In this document: piece by piece, positions 31,849 through 43,959 of the stretch
Numbering within the stretch: the first letter of the stretch is position 1
Layout: each line of letters begins with the position of its first letter
Source of the DNA: Meghimatium bilineatum
Lineage: Eukaryota > Mollusca > Gastropoda > Stylommatophora > Philomycidae
DNA: 64,000 nucleotides
Direction: 5' to 3'
NCBI GenBank assembly: GCA_034231615.1
Contig: CM067304.1
Location: forward strand, 24,920,589 to 24,984,588
Notes under the pieces: model-generated
Told to the model about the DNA's origin: nothing
The model's input: only the letters and a program-made list of their open reading frames with translations
Database searches by the model: none
Made by a program: the position numbers and the translations under genes

Positions 31849-32146
31849 CAGTTATCACTTAGTGTGTAGTTACCCTTGGTACAGTTATCACTTAGCGTGT
31901 AGTTACCCTTGCTACAGTTATCACTTAGTGTGTAGTTACCCTTGCTACAGTTATCACTTAGTGTGTAGTTACCCTTGCTACAGTTATCACTTAGTGTGTA
32001 ATTACCCTTGCTACAGTTATCACTTAGTGTGTAGTTACCCTTGCTACAGTTATCACTTAGTGTGTAGTTACCCTTGCTACAGTTATCACTTAGTGTGTAG
32101 TTACCCTTGCTACAGTTATCACTTAGTGTGTAGTTACCCTTGGTAC
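31849..32146. repeat. 33-bp minisatellite, nine copies
   Basis: The unit is CAGTTATCACTTAGTGTGTA followed by GTTACCCTTGCTA. The unit length is a multiple of three, so the + strand stays open and reads a Tyr/Ser/Cys-rich 11-residue repeat (YSYHLVCSYPC). There is no other sign of coding. Confidence 0.95.
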
Positions 32147-32369
32147 ATGGGGTGTATATGCTGTTGGAACATTATAATATCAACCTCTGTTTAATTTTAA
32201 CTCTTCTCTGAAATAGGATTGATTTATCACTACTTTTACTTCTAGTAAGGGGTAGCTATGAACTATATCACATAAAAAACGTAGTTGAATTATGTATCAG
32301 CATCAAATCATATCGATAAGTGCTTGGCTATCTAGTCAATGGTGGACAGAAACAAGTATGAGTAATCTC

Positions 32370-32830
32370 ACAACCTAGGTCACCTGGTCGGCTAGCAGCA
32401 GACTGGTTCATCTATTCTGCTAGCGAGAGACTGGGTCACCTGGTTGGCTAGCAGGAGACTGGGTCATCTACTCTGTTAACAAGATAGTGGGTAATGTGAT
32501 CTGCTAGCAGGAGAATTGGGTCATCAATTCTGTTAGCGAGAGAATGGATAATGTGGTCATCTTGCAGGAGACTGAGTCACCTGGTTGGCTAGCAGGAGAA
32601 GTGGGTCATCTTGCAGGAGACTGAGTTACCTGGTTGGCTAGCAGGAGAAGTGGGTCATCAATTCTGTTAGCAAGAGAATGGATAATGTGGTCATCTTGCA
32701 GGAGACTGAGTCACCTGGTTGGCTAGCAGGAGAAGTGGGTCATCAATTCTGTTAGCGAGAGAATAGGACACCTGATCACCTAGCAAGAGACTGGGTCATC
32801 AGGTAAGCTAGCGAGAGAGTGGGTCACTTT
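32370..32830. repeat. Irregular ~30-bp repeat (GGTTGGCTAGCAGGAGA)
   Basis: Variants of GAGACTGGGTCACCTGGTTG GCTAGCAG alternate with TCATCAATTCTGTTAGCGAG. Higher-order copies of about 100 bp appear between 32520 and 32760. Confidence 0.85.
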
Positions 32831-33371
32831 GTTAGCTGATTGTCTGGTAGGTGATTGGTACATCCGGTTGGTTTTTGGCAGCACCTTCCTTAGCAAGTAG
32901 GTCTGCTTTTTCATTTTCTGGTATTCCACAGTGAGAGGGTATCCACTGCATGATTACCCTATACTAGTGAGACAGTTCATTAAGTAGTTTTTGTTAGTTT
33001 TCCATGCTGGAGAACTTGAAGCACTAACCTTGCATCTGTCAGGAATACCACAGGCTGTGGACCAGGGTTGGAGTTCAGCATGTCTTTAGTTGCCACCCTA
33101 ATTGCCTGGATTTCTGCATCATAATTATTGCAGAATTTCCCTGTTGGTGTTCTGATCATATTTCTAGGTGTGTTTGGATATTCTATATATACACCTGCAC
33201 TCCATTCCTCACTGCATTCTGAGCTGACCGATATGTCTTGTGGATATTCCTCGTCCCGGAAACTAAGGGTGATGTCCTTCGCTGCACACTGTTCTGTTCA
33301 TCCTCGCCTAGTATTCCTTTCACGTGCGTCTAAATGTATATTGGTATTCAATACCTTCACTCCAAGGGGTT
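32831..33371 (-). mobile_element. Family C LINE RNase H segment, second copy
   Basis: This stretch repeats the RNase H region of the adjacent element (33372-34930) in the same orientation but is more diverged. It stops abruptly at the shared GGGGTTTGT block near 33366-33374. Confidence 0.8.
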
Positions 33372-34930
33372 TGTCAGGAATACCACAGGCTGTAGGTCAG
33401 AGTTGGAGTTCAGCAGTTTTTTTAGCTGCCACACTAATTGCCTGGATTTCTGCATCATAATTATTGCAGAATTTTCCTGTCTGTGTTCTGATTGTATCTC
33501 TAGGCTTGCGTGGATATTCTATATATGCACCTGCACCTCCATTCCTCACAGCATTCTGTGCTGACCCATCTGTGTACACTCTGACCCATATATCTTGTGG
33601 ATATTCCTCATCCAGGAAACTGAGGGTGACTGTCATTCGCTGCACACTGTTCTGTTCGTCCTCGCTTAGTATTCCTTTCACATGGGTCTGAATGTATATT
33701 GGCATTCCATGCCTTTCACTCCACGGGGTTTGTTCTGGTACAGGCCTTAAGGGGCTGTCAACTTCAGGTAGGTCTGTAAGTTGTCTACGGAGTCGTTTAG
33801 CTTGATGGATAAAGCTGCTCCTTTTCAGTCGCCCCATTGCTAGATTTTTGAATCTTTCCTTCATTGGATGACTTGGCATACACTGAAACTTTTCTGCTTG
33901 AATTAGTACTTTTGTGTCTCTGCATTCGCCAAGTGTTTGCATTCTTCCCATTTTCTGCATCTCTGCTATGGGTGTTGATTTCATTGCTCCCAACATTATT
34001 CTAAGTGCCTGGTTTTGCACTTTATCTAGATCTTGTAATGTGGTGTTTGATGCAGGACACCACACAGCTGAACCATATTCCAGGTGTGGTCTTATGCCTT
34101 GCTGGTAAACTTTACGGAGTATATTTCCACTGACTCCACATGTGGCTCCACCTAGTTTTCTGAGGATAGCTAACTTCCTCCTGGCTTTTGTTGTTGCTTT
34201 TTTTATGTGTTGTTTGCATGTCAGCTTATCATCAAAAGTAACTCCGAGGTATGTGGGTTGTTTGTCTTCTTTCAAGAGCTCTTCATCTATCTTGATATCA
34301 CCGGCTTTTAGTTTTGGTGAAAGAGTGTAGTGCTGCACTTATCTGTGTTAATGCTGATGCACCATCTATTTGTCCATAAGGTTAGGACATCGTATTAACT
34401 CTTTGTATTTGTTTAGTGGCCACTGTCGCATGTTCTTCCGTGCAACAGATCAACAGCATACATTGTCACTTTGATCCCATGTGGTAGTTCGGTAACTGAA
34501 TGATGTACATTGATGTAAGCCAAAAAAAAGTGTGGGTAACAGGACTCCTCCCTGGAGGATTTCATGATGCAGTAGGACTTCTTACTCTTGTGACCATCCA
34601 AATGTACCCTGGCTCTTTTATTATGCAGGTATGCTTTTACCCATTTGTACATTTTTGAAATAACCCTGCAAATTCACAATTTCTTCAAGAGTCCTTCTTT
34701 CCAAACCTTGTCAAATGCTTTTCTGAGGTCTATCCATGCTGCTAGTACCAGTTTCTTATCTTGGAAAGCATCCATAATCTCTTAGAGAAGTAGGTTGCCT
34801 AATCTTCATTAGAGTAGCACTGTCTGAAGCCTGCTTGCCGCAATACCAGAACGTTTTCACTTTGAAGGTACCACTGCATCCTAAGATTGATAATGCGTTT
34901 CATGCTCATGTGTATAAATACAATTTCAAT
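33372..34930 (-). mobile_element. Family C LINE: RT palm to RNase H N-terminus
   Basis: Minus-strand frames show AAWIDLRKAFDKVWKEGL-like text near 34700-34750 (first catalytic Asp region) and MYKWVKAYLHNKRARVHLDG at 34652-34590. The catalytic loop near 34450-34470 reads MYAVDLL, where MYADDLL is expected. A 313-codon frame (34338-33397) then carries RT thumb (PTYLGVTFDDKLTCKQHIKK, GIRPHLEYGSAVW) and the RNase H start VYTDGSAQN..YDAEIQA. A one-base slip in a T run near 33420 ends it. Loss of a catalytic Asp makes it inactive. Confidence 0.88.
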
Positions 34931-36860
34931 AACAAGATTAGCTCATGAATAAGGGACACAAATGGCAGTCCACAGAATGACAGTTTTATCTGCAAGAAAA
35001 TTGTCAGAGTAAGTAATGTTTCTTAATATCTCCTTAGAACTGATCATGTCATATTAAGTTGAATCTTGGTCATTCATTTATGTTATGGGGGTGAATTTAA
35101 TCTGTGAAAACACATTTTCCATGCTATTTCTGCAGCTTGCCAGCATGGAAATTGATACTGAACTATTTTTTTAAACATTATTTAATTATTGGAGAGAGGA
35201 GCATATTATCCAAGGTCCACATTGTGTTTGATATATTTGTTAAGCTTATTTTTGTTTGGTTTTTTTTATTAGTATGGAAGATAGCCTAGAAGATTGAGAC
35301 TGTTGATTGAATATGATACCAGATACCTACATATGCATTAATTTTGTGCTTTCGGAAGTTTCAAAAAAAAGTTATTAGAGACAAAATGTCAATCAATGCA
35401 AGATAGGGAAGGACAAACGTTCAATTTGGTTTCAAACACCAACTGGTTAGCATAATACAATTCAGAGAGTGGAATGTATTTACAGCTTGGCTCAAACATC
35501 TGCCTGGCACATCAGACTTCAGCATGGATTTTTAGGTCATTAACCTATTTGATGGGGTGGCCCAACTCCCAAATCTCCTTAGTCAGCTCTTATGACATGC
35601 ATAGGTCACAGTGTTACTTTGATGACAATTCTGTTTGTTGTTATCCATTGTCTGAAACCTGTTATCTGCTTACATTAGAATAAGAACCACCACATCATGC
35701 AATCTGATATAGTGCAATGCAGTATACTTTCTTTTTCTTGTTTTCTTTCATCTTCAGTTTTTCTTTCATTTTCACAATGTGGTATACTAAGCAGCATGTC
35801 AGATTCCCAGCAAATGTGTTACTTGAATGAATAAAATCTGTCCGATCATTTTGTCAGTCAGATACAATGCACATCAGAACCAAAGCAATCTGTCAGATCG
35901 CTCTGTCATTCAGAAACAAAGCAACCTGTCAGATTACTCTGTCAGTCAGATACAATGAAATCTGTCAGGAACAAAGAATCTTTTTATCAGATACCGTGTG
36001 ATCTCTGTGTTTATTAAATTCAAGTTTCTCTAAAACTGTATTGCCACAATTTCTTTCACAATATAATTTCTGAGGTTGTATTTGTGTGTATTTAGTGTAC
36101 TACTGTTAAAAAGGGGTGCTTCACGCAGAATGCTTTATTGGTAGAACTTTTTAATCTTTTTGTCACAGAAACTGTATGCAATTACGTATAATATTTAAAA
36201 GTTTGACTGTGGACACATGATCTTGCCCAGGTCCCTGTAAAGTTCCTATTTTGTTGCTATTAATAGTGAAGTTAACTTCAAATGATTTGTGAAATATTTT
36301 GTAGAATATGGTATTAGTATGAAGTAATTATAAAGTTATTTTTTAAACGAGCTGGATAATTTGAAGTGGATGTGTCATTTTCTGCGTGCCAATTCTCATA
36401 TATTATGAATGTTAATTAGGTTCCAGAACTAACATGGGCAGTTATTGTGTTACCTATGTGTTTATGTGTTTGCATCATAATTTTGTTAACATTCACAGCG
36501 TTTGATACTTGTGTATTTCCAAATACTTTGTTGGTCTGACTTGACTTGAGACTTACCAATACTTACCAAGATTGGGATGGTGCCAGTTCTTTGTCTAATG
36601 TCCTCATTTCTCACACTTGTCTCTTAGCGATATTCCTAGGATTCTGCATAAGCATGCCATTTCAGCTGTCACACGTTTACATTTGTCTTGTGCTGCTGTT
36701 GTCCATGTTTGGCATTGGTAGCACAGCATTATCATAATAATCACTTTGAATAGTGTTATTTTGGTGTTTAAATTCTTCATTTTTGTTTCTGAAGATTGAT
36801 GTTTATTTACCCTACTGCTTGGTATGCTTTACTACATTTGTGGACCTCTTTTCTTTGGCC
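34931..36860. other. Intergenic, mostly unrecognised
   Basis: No gene was seen. A weak repeat with CTGTCAGTCAGATACAATG and CTGTCAGATC occurs between about 35840 and 35985. Confidence 0.5.
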
Positions 36861-37620
36861 TGTGATGCATTCAGTCTCACAATCAGCACAGCGAAAACAT
36901 TAGTAATGTATCAACCAGCGCCAGTTGTCCCCTACACAGAACAAGTAATCACAGTAAAGGGCAGAAACTCAATACTGCCAATAAGTTTGTATATCTCGGC
37001 AGCACCCTATCTCAGACTGTGACAATTGACGAGGATGTTGCCCTGAATATTGCTAATGCAGTGCTGCATCCGGGAGCCTTCATGTCAACGTCTGGATCAG
37101 ATGTGGTCTCAGTTTGAGAACTATGTTTGACGTGCACAAACGCAGTGGTTCTACCAACACTGCTTTATGCTGCGTCATCCTGGACTGTCTATGCGAGACA
37201 CACTTGACAGCTAAACTCTTTTCACATTTGGTGTCTAAGAAACCTCATTGGAGTACGTTTGCAGGATCGAGTACCAGACACAGAAATCAAAATTCCCGTA
37301 TGCAAAGCATCCATGCCTTACTGACTAGGCTTTAACTCTGCTGGACTGGCCACATCATCCGTATGCCAGACAAGCACCTTCCAAAGAGAATATTCTATGG
37401 TGAGCTATGCGATGGTAAACATTCAAGTGAAGGGCTTAAAAAATGCTTCAAGGATCACCTAAAAAAAACTATCTCAAGCACTGCAGCATCTATTTTAGCT
37501 CCTGGGAGAATACATCCCTTGATTGCTCAGCTTGGCACACCCAGATCACTGCTGGCATCATTAAATTTGAAGTTATCCATCTTAAGTTATCCTTCAGATT
37601 GTTTTCTTCTGTTGTCTTTC
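36861..37620 (+). mobile_element. LINE late-RT and C-terminal remnant
   Basis: Broken frames read FSLTISTAKTLVMYQPAPVV..PYTEQVITVKG (36870-36960), then thumb motifs, a WPHHPYARQ-like GHIIRM region (about 37350-37375) and KHLPKRIFYGELCDGKHSS (about 37370-37430). This arrangement is common in animal LINEs. Stops separate the pieces. Confidence 0.75.
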
Positions 37621-39540
37621 TACTTCGCAGATGTGATGAACAATAGGGGGGGGGGGAATAATACACATCCCTGTCTCACACCCGAGTGAATATGGAAATT
37701 ATCAGATGTACCTGTGCTTGTTCTTACTGTGCATTGACTATTGGTGTATATGCTCTGTCATAGGCTTATCAGATATTGGGGAAACTCGATATGTCTGTAT
37801 TGTTATCCATAGTTGTGCTATATCCACTGTGTCAAAAGCTTTCTCTTGGTCCACAAACGTCAAATATGTCTTGGTTACGTTTTGTCGCTCTTTCTGAAAG
37901 TTGTTTGAGGGCGAAGATTGCATCTGTATAGCTTTTATTTTTCCAAAAGCCCAATTGTGTGTTTTTGAGCATGTGCACACATCCTTCTTTCTAGTATCTT
38001 GCGAAAGATTTTTCCTATTTTGCTTAAGAGTGAATGCCTCAATATTTAGTGCAGTCCCTCTTGCTACCTTTTTTCTTCCAGATGGGAACAATCTCAGCTG
38101 TATTCCACTCTTGTGGTATCTTTTGTGTCTTCCATATCACATTGAACAGTCTATGTAGCCACTTTATACTTGTCACTGTTAGCATTTTTATTAGTTCTAT
38201 ATTGTTGTAATCATTTCTCCTTCAAGTTTAACAGTTGATTGAAATAATTTTTCCATATTTTGATGATTTCTTGGGGCCTATTTAGTATGTTGCAGTGTTC
38301 ATCGTTGATTATTTCTATTGGTTCATTTCGTAGGTGTCTTTTTTACTTCTCATGTTTTGTACTTTCTTGTGGAACATCTGTGGTGATTTTTGTCTATTCT
38401 TGTTAAGCATTTCTCCATATTCTTGCCATGAATAAATTTTTTCAGATTTCATGATTTTCTTGGTGCTAATCTTTGCTGTCTTGTCTTGTATAGTTTCTAA
38501 GTTATCTTCATGTGTTTTGTTTGTTGCCCATTACTTGTATTTTTGTTTTTTAACTTTCGTTGCTCACTTCTGTCCACCAAGTTGTTATTTTTTGTTTCGT
38601 GCCTTTATGGATTTTATATCTCCATGTTTCAAATATCATGCTGTTTGTATGATATTTTTTAAATATTTCCATTCTTCTTCTATGTGCTTGGTGTTTTCTG
38701 GTAGATTTGCAAATTCTTCGTTAATTTCCTTAATATATTTTTCATACATTTAGTTCTTCCAATTTCTGTATATCTAATTGCCCTTTGCGCTTTTCTTGTG
38801 CTTGTTATTTTTCGCTGTGTTTGTTTTGACTTATTATTACTGCCTAATGGTCAGTGTCTGCACACGTTAGGTATTACCTGTGCGTCGTATTTTTCATCTA
38901 TTCTTTCTTTTTATTAGTATAAAGTCTATCTAGCTCTTGCATTCCAAGTTGTTTCATTTATACCATGTGTACACTTGTGACTGTCTATGTTTAAAGAAGG
39001 TGTTCGTTATAAAGAGGTTGTGCTGGATGCATGTATCTATTAGTTTATAACCGTTGACGTGAATCTTGTTTTTTGTGTCGCCAAAAGGTCCTTTATACTC
39101 CTTTATTCGATCTCTATTTGTGCCAAGATGTGCGTTAAATCTCCCACAATATATAGGTCAATTCATTGTTGCTGTTATTTATTAATTTGTTTATATCCTC
39201 CAAAAATTACACTCTTTTGTTTTGGTTGTTTGGTGTGTTACATCGGGGCATAGGCTTGTATAAATGTTGTGTTTACATCGTCTATTGTAATTGTGACCGA
39301 CATTGATCATTCATTCTGATGTGTAACTTAAATTGTTCTTAGCAAATATCGGGTCTACGATTAAGCCTACACTGTGCTTTGCTCTTGAAACTGAGTCAAC
39401 TACATTGTATAGGAACATGTAATTTTGATATAGTTTCTTACAGCCCCTGTCTTTAGTCCTTGTATCTGCTCGTCCTAGTATTTTAATGTTTCTTCTTTTC
39501 ATTTCATCTATCAGGTCTTGTTTCTTATTTTTATTCTATA
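37621..39540 (-). mobile_element. Family F LINE 5' half: endonuclease and RT start
   Basis: From high to low coordinates the minus strand gives DRGCKKLYQNYMFLYNVVDS then VSRAKHSVGLIVDP (39450-39340). Near 39100-39150 it gives a decayed GD-NAHIGTNRD-like endonuclease segment, then TFVDQEKAFDTVD (about 37850, first RT Asp). It ends at a poly-G run near 37646. Stops and shifts break the frame throughout. This is the complementary half of the family F copies at 45980-47420. Confidence 0.75.
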
Positions 39541-39599
39541 GATGTTGATTGTAGGAAATGTATGCCTATTTAACATAGAAATGTAAACTAGATATCTAA

Positions 39600-39790
39600 A
39601 TACAACAAAATATGATAATTAGGAAAGTAAAGGAGAAACCAAAGCTAAATATAAATATACACAGAGAGGTACCACACCAAGTAAATACCTTCTCATAAGC
39701 ACATAATCACAAATGGTGGTAAATGTGAAACAAACACATTAAAAGAATATAAATAGCCAAAGTACTATCAATGACATGAGAAAACTACTC
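39600..39790 (+). mobile_element. Family F-type LINE scrap
   Basis: The text CATAATCACAAATGGTGGTA AATGTGAAAC matches 17540-17575. Nothing longer is preserved. Confidence 0.5.
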
Positions 39791-40290
39791 ACATTCTTCT
39801 TCAACTATTAGTCCTGTTGGGACTCCAGATTCTATGAAATAGACTGTTGTCTGTTTCAGAATTTCCATCCTGCCATACAGTTTCTCTTTGACATTGATTG
39901 GGGTGGGCCAAGTCTTTTTCCTCAGAAACAATCTTGTAAGATATGTTCTGTTGTATCTTATTTGTTAGTAGTAGAATATTCCTGTGACTGTGCTTTTTAT
40001 GTTGTAAGACCATTTCTGCTGCTTTCTTGAGAGCTTCCATTTCTACCTTAAAATTGTTTAAGAATTGCCTGTAGCCATGGCTAGTGAAACATCTTCCCCA
40101 TTTTTTAGTCTGTGGGTCAAACCTACTCCTGCATTCTTGGTTGCATCTGTATAGACATGAGTCCAGGCATACTCTGAATAATTATCTGCAACGTAATGTT
40201 CTGTAGTACACTTTATCTCTGTCTGTCTGAGTTCCTTTCTTTTCTATACCATCTATTCCTTCATTTAGTTCTGAAAGTTTGTATGCCCAA
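39790..40290 (-). mobile_element. RNase H-like LINE fragment
   Basis: Broken minus-strand frames read HVYTDATKNAGVG-like (about 40130-40165), then VEMEALKKAAEMVLQ (40040-40000) and a hydrophobic ILLLTN strand. These correspond to the first Asp, Glu and next Asp region of an RNase H, with the last acid replaced by Asn. It probably derives from a LINE. Confidence 0.5.
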
Positions 40291-40329
40291 GAAGGGATGG
40301 TACTGACTGGCCTTGGTTGTGCTTGTGCT

Positions 40330-40540
40330 AGAGTTGGACACAATGGTTTGGAAAGATTAATTATGGAGGGTTATGTTCCAGGAAAGAGAACAAGAGGCAG
40401 ACCAAGATAATGATGAACACATGACATCGAAAACCTTCTGAACGTAACACTGGAAGAAGCTGGACATCAGGCACAAAACCGTAAGGTGTAACAGAGTGGC
40501 AGTGAGAACAATGTTCTGCCAAGGAACATGTCACAGAGAG
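40330..40540 (+). mobile_element. Family A LINE 3' end
   Basis: The GGTTTGGAAAGATTAATTAT start and CATGTCACAGAGAGAG end match the reverse complements of 345-540 and 9000-9190. A (GA)n run at about 40536-40560 follows directly. Confidence 0.75.
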
Positions 40541-40749
40541 AGAGAGAGAGAGAGAGAGATAGAGTTGGAGCCCTCTGTAACAATTTCCTTGTGTTTGCTG
40601 AGAAGTTACAAGCTCAGGAAGGAAAATCTCTGTAAAACCATGTATGTGACTTCAGGGAAGAAAACTAAACAAAAAACTATAGTGCTGAGCATGACAATAT
40701 CAAAAAATTGAACAAGTCAGATATTTCTACTAAGAATGGGACACTGACA

Positions 40750-40970
40750 TTGTATTGTCATCAGCGATTCTGTGAGGTGCATCTACGAAGCAACACAGAC
40801 ATCAGAATACATACTACAAAACTGTCATAGCTTTGCTGTTCACAGAATGAGTTTAGGCCAGAGTAGTGACTCTTGCAAAGAAAATTGTCTTGCTTTGCTA
40901 CAGCAACCTAAAACAAACTGCTCTATACATGATCAATTAGACTGGATGTATAATAATTGATTGCAGAATG
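40750..40970 (+). mobile_element. LINE zinc-knuckle tail fragment
   Basis: A short frame reads CIYEATQTSEYILQNCHSFA..LALLQQPK. It resembles the C-terminal C..C-H-LQ-C tail that follows RNase H in family C (19534-19749). Confidence 0.55.
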
Positions 40971-41034
40971 TCATCTTACAGTATTTGCTCTCTAGTTTTA
41001 TGAATATTGTAAATATTAGTGAAATATGTGTTCT

Positions 41035-41160
41035 CTGTTCCTTACAGCAATGTGAATATATGTTCCTTACAGCAATGTAGACGTATGTTCCTTACAACAT
41101 AGTGAACGTATGTTCCTTACAACAATATGAACTTATGTTTGTTACAATAATGTCAACTTT
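41035..41160. repeat. ~30-bp tandem repeat (ATGTTCCTTACAGCAATGTGAA)
   Basis: About five imperfect copies of TATGTTCCTTACAGCAATGT. Confidence 0.8.
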
Positions 41161-41985
41161 GAAAGTATACTGAATAAAAAAATGTGTCCCTTGAGAATAA
41201 GCATTCATTAATATAGACACTTTCTAAAATCACGGGTGTCGTAAGAAAACTGAGCTTTCAGAAACTTTTAATTGCTTTTCTACCCATTAAATCAAGCATG
41301 TGCAGCTACTGACCACAGTACATAATTTGTCATCAGAGACTAAATCTGCAACTTGGACTAGTGTTTTCTGTTCAGTATTTATAACCGGTGGAATATTGTT
41401 TGTATTTGTTATTTTCCAGGGATAGTGAATGCTTGCACAAACTTGCATTTACTTTCTACACTTCAGAACTGAACTCTTAAAATGTGCGAGTTCATGTGGC
41501 ATTTAAGTTACCAAAATGCCATCAGGTTTCGCAAACATGAAACACATGTAACTGTTTTTATTTGTGTGGTTAATTTGTCTTGGTTTTGTTAATGAGCTGG
41601 TTTTTGTGTACATTTAATTATGATTGTCAGTCAATAAATGTTTCACTTCACTGTGTGTGGCTTACTTACAGATTATAGTCAGTCAATAAATAACTATATG
41701 GACAAAAATGCTTTTGTTTGTGGATTTCTGTATAGAATGAAAAGATATGGTGACATTACACATCCTCATTGGGCGCTCAGTGGACTTATATTATTTTTTT
41801 TGGCTAATTTTTTGGAATTTCCCTGTAGTATAATTTCCCTCATTGCAGCTGTTTGTTTCCAATACATACCGGTATTTCTTATTATCCTTAGGTCTCTCAA
41901 CAATATTGCATTTTTTCTAACATTTTTGCTGAATGAATTATCATTGTGATATAACTCCTCCAAATACCTAGGTACATCATCAGCC
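41161..41985. other. Unrecognised intergenic sequence
   Basis: No gene was recognised. A 103-codon open frame at 41638-41949 is hydrophobic, AT-rich and lacks family resemblance. AATAAA occurs at 41632. Confidence 0.45.
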
Positions 41986-42711
41986 ATTCAGAAGAACTTA
42001 AAAATATCATGACCAGACCACTCCCTGATGTTGTAAAGAAATCAGAAGAAATATTAGACAGGACAAGAAAAACTACATCAACAAGTGTTACCAGAATAAT
42101 GTATAAAGAATAAAAAACACTGACAGCAAAATTTTAACCATCAATTGGAGCAATTGAAAAAAACAAGTCAGAAGACACGGAAAATAAAGACATTCTGAAC
42201 GTGTGGATGGAATACTTTAGGGAAATGTATGAATTTCCACACAAAAACACATACATACAACTAAAAATAAAGAATCCATCATTAGAAGTACATTGGGCAA
42301 TTAAGAACTAAAAACTGACAAGTCATCAGGGTGTGACAAATTGGTTGCTGAATTGATACAAGCAAGAGGAGAACCCAGTGTCCAAGTCTATCAGGCTTTC
42401 TGTGTTAAGATCTAGAGAAATGAAATATGGCCAAAATATTGAAATAGATCAGAATATATACTACTTCAAAAGAGGGGCAACTTGAACTCAGCACAAATTA
42501 CAGAAAAATTGCACTAAGTCATACCAGCAAGATACTTCTCAAGATAATCATGAAAAGAATGAAACAACACATGAACAGAGAAATCAATATAGTTCAGGCA
42601 GGTTTTTGACAGAACAGAGAGAGGTACTAAGGATCACATCTTTAACATAAGAAATATAATTGAGAAGTGCAGAGAGTTAAATTTGGACACATACATCTGT
42701 TTCATAGACTA

Positions 42712-42870
42712 TCTTCTTCTTCAGCATTCATTCTCAAACTCTCCTGAATCTCTCTTGTTGCAGGAGCATTGTCCTACTAGATTTCCAGCAGGATATAATC
42801 CAGAGAATGGAAATGCATTGTGTCGCTGTTTTATTTGTGCCAATAGCCTGACGCATCCGTCTTTGGTGGA
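42712..42870 (-). mobile_element. SINE-B nested in the LINE
   Basis: It runs from the reversed tail TCTTCTTCTTCAGCATTCATTC (42712 on) to GACGCATCCGTCTTTGGTGG. The target duplication is ATAGACTA (42704-42711 and 42871-42878). It splits the LINE codons for FIDYS. Confidence 0.85.
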
Positions 42871-43130
42871 ATAGACTACTCAAAGAAATTTGACTGTGTA
42901 AAACATAAAAATTATGGAAACATAATGGAAAGCATGGACTTCCCACACCATCTCAATTTGCTAATTAAAATGCATTATCAGGAGCTAAGATCTTCTGTCT
43001 GTCTCAAGGGAGAAACATCTGACTTGTTAAAAAAGGAGTCAGACATGGATATATCACCACACATGTTCAACATATACATAGTAAACATAATGCGAAATGT
43101 ACGAGAAGGTTCATTATGAACAGTTTCAAT

Positions 43131-43407
43131 CACCTGTGTGTTGCCAGGGCCCGAAAGGGGAGCAAAGAATAGCAACACTGTTTACCTTCCATGCAGGTCG
43201 TAAAAGGCGACTAAGGAGGTTATGGGATGGAGTTGGCTGTCCCATCCCATATAGGGTCTGTGACCCAAAGCCATGCTGAAGTCGGATGTGTCAGGCCGAA
43301 AGGCGCAGATATCGCAGCAATGCTGTAAACCATGACACAACACATTCCGTTCTCCAGACTACATCCTGCTAATCTGCAGGAGTTTGAGAACGAACGCAGA
43401 AGAAGAA
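43131..43407 (+). mobile_element. SINE-A nested in the LINE
   Basis: This is the cleanest SINE-A copy, running from CACCTGTGTGTTGCCAGGGC to CGAACGCAGAAGAAGA. The 13-bp duplication GAACAGTTTCAAT is perfect (43118-43130 and 43408-43420). Confidence 0.92.
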
Positions 43408-43959
43408 GAACAGTTTCAATTCCCTAATATTGGAGGACGTGAGATTCCATAAATTAGGTTGTGGATGACACCGACCTAATAACAAGAAGTCCCACAAGTT
43501 TAGAACATGATTATATCAGGTTAAACATCGTAGGCGCACAATGTTTTCCTCAATGCAAAAAGACAATAATGCATATCAACAGAAATGTACTCAAACCTAC
43601 AATAGTCATTGACGGAGAACAGAAAATATCAGCGACTTTGAATATCTTAACTATAAAAAAACGTATGCTACTGGTAACATATTTTGGACATATGATTTAG
43701 GAAGATTAATCATGGAGAGAAACGTTCCAAATAAGAGAACAAGAAGCACTATGATAGACACAGGATACCAAAACCCCTCTGAACATGACACTGGAAAAAG
43801 CTGGGTTGCTTGCACAGAACCGAGAGACTTACACAGTTGCAGTGAGGACAATGTTCTTCAAAGGACATGCCACATATAGCTTTTATTATCAATTTTAGAA
43901 ATATGGGAAAAGTGGGCAAAGTCTGCAATAAATAAATAACCTGATATTTTATTTCTTGA

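Larger units (their letters stand above)
41990..43880 (+). mobile_element. Family A LINE with two nested SINEs
   Basis: This is a long, decayed LINE. Ordered RT motifs include GRGTKDHIFNIRNIIEKCRE-like text (42610-42680) and YICFIDY (42692-42713), interrupted by a SINE and resumed as YSKKFDCVKHK (42876-42910). MESMDFPHHLNLLIKMHYQE follows (42925-42985). DISPHMFNIYIVNIMRNVRE (43050-43110) is followed by a second SINE, a VDDTDLITRSPTSLEH-like catalytic loop region (about 43455-43510), and the family A tail (43690-43880). Removing the two SINEs restores continuity of the protein similarity, although stops remain. Confidence 0.85.

Noticed and set aside
31772-32194. Possible Cys-rich secreted repeat protein
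   Set aside because: The frame is produced by a 33-bp minisatellite without stops; copies differ mainly as DNA repeats would.
37640-37660. Poly-G and poly-C runs (also near 17067, 50525, 51817) as functional G-quadruplexes
   Set aside because: Single homopolymer tracts, common and error-prone in assemblies; no repeated G-run pattern.
41628-41640. AATAAA as the LIS1 polyadenylation site
   Set aside because: It is ~15.9 kb from the stop codon with many transposons between; transcription that far cannot be shown from sequence.
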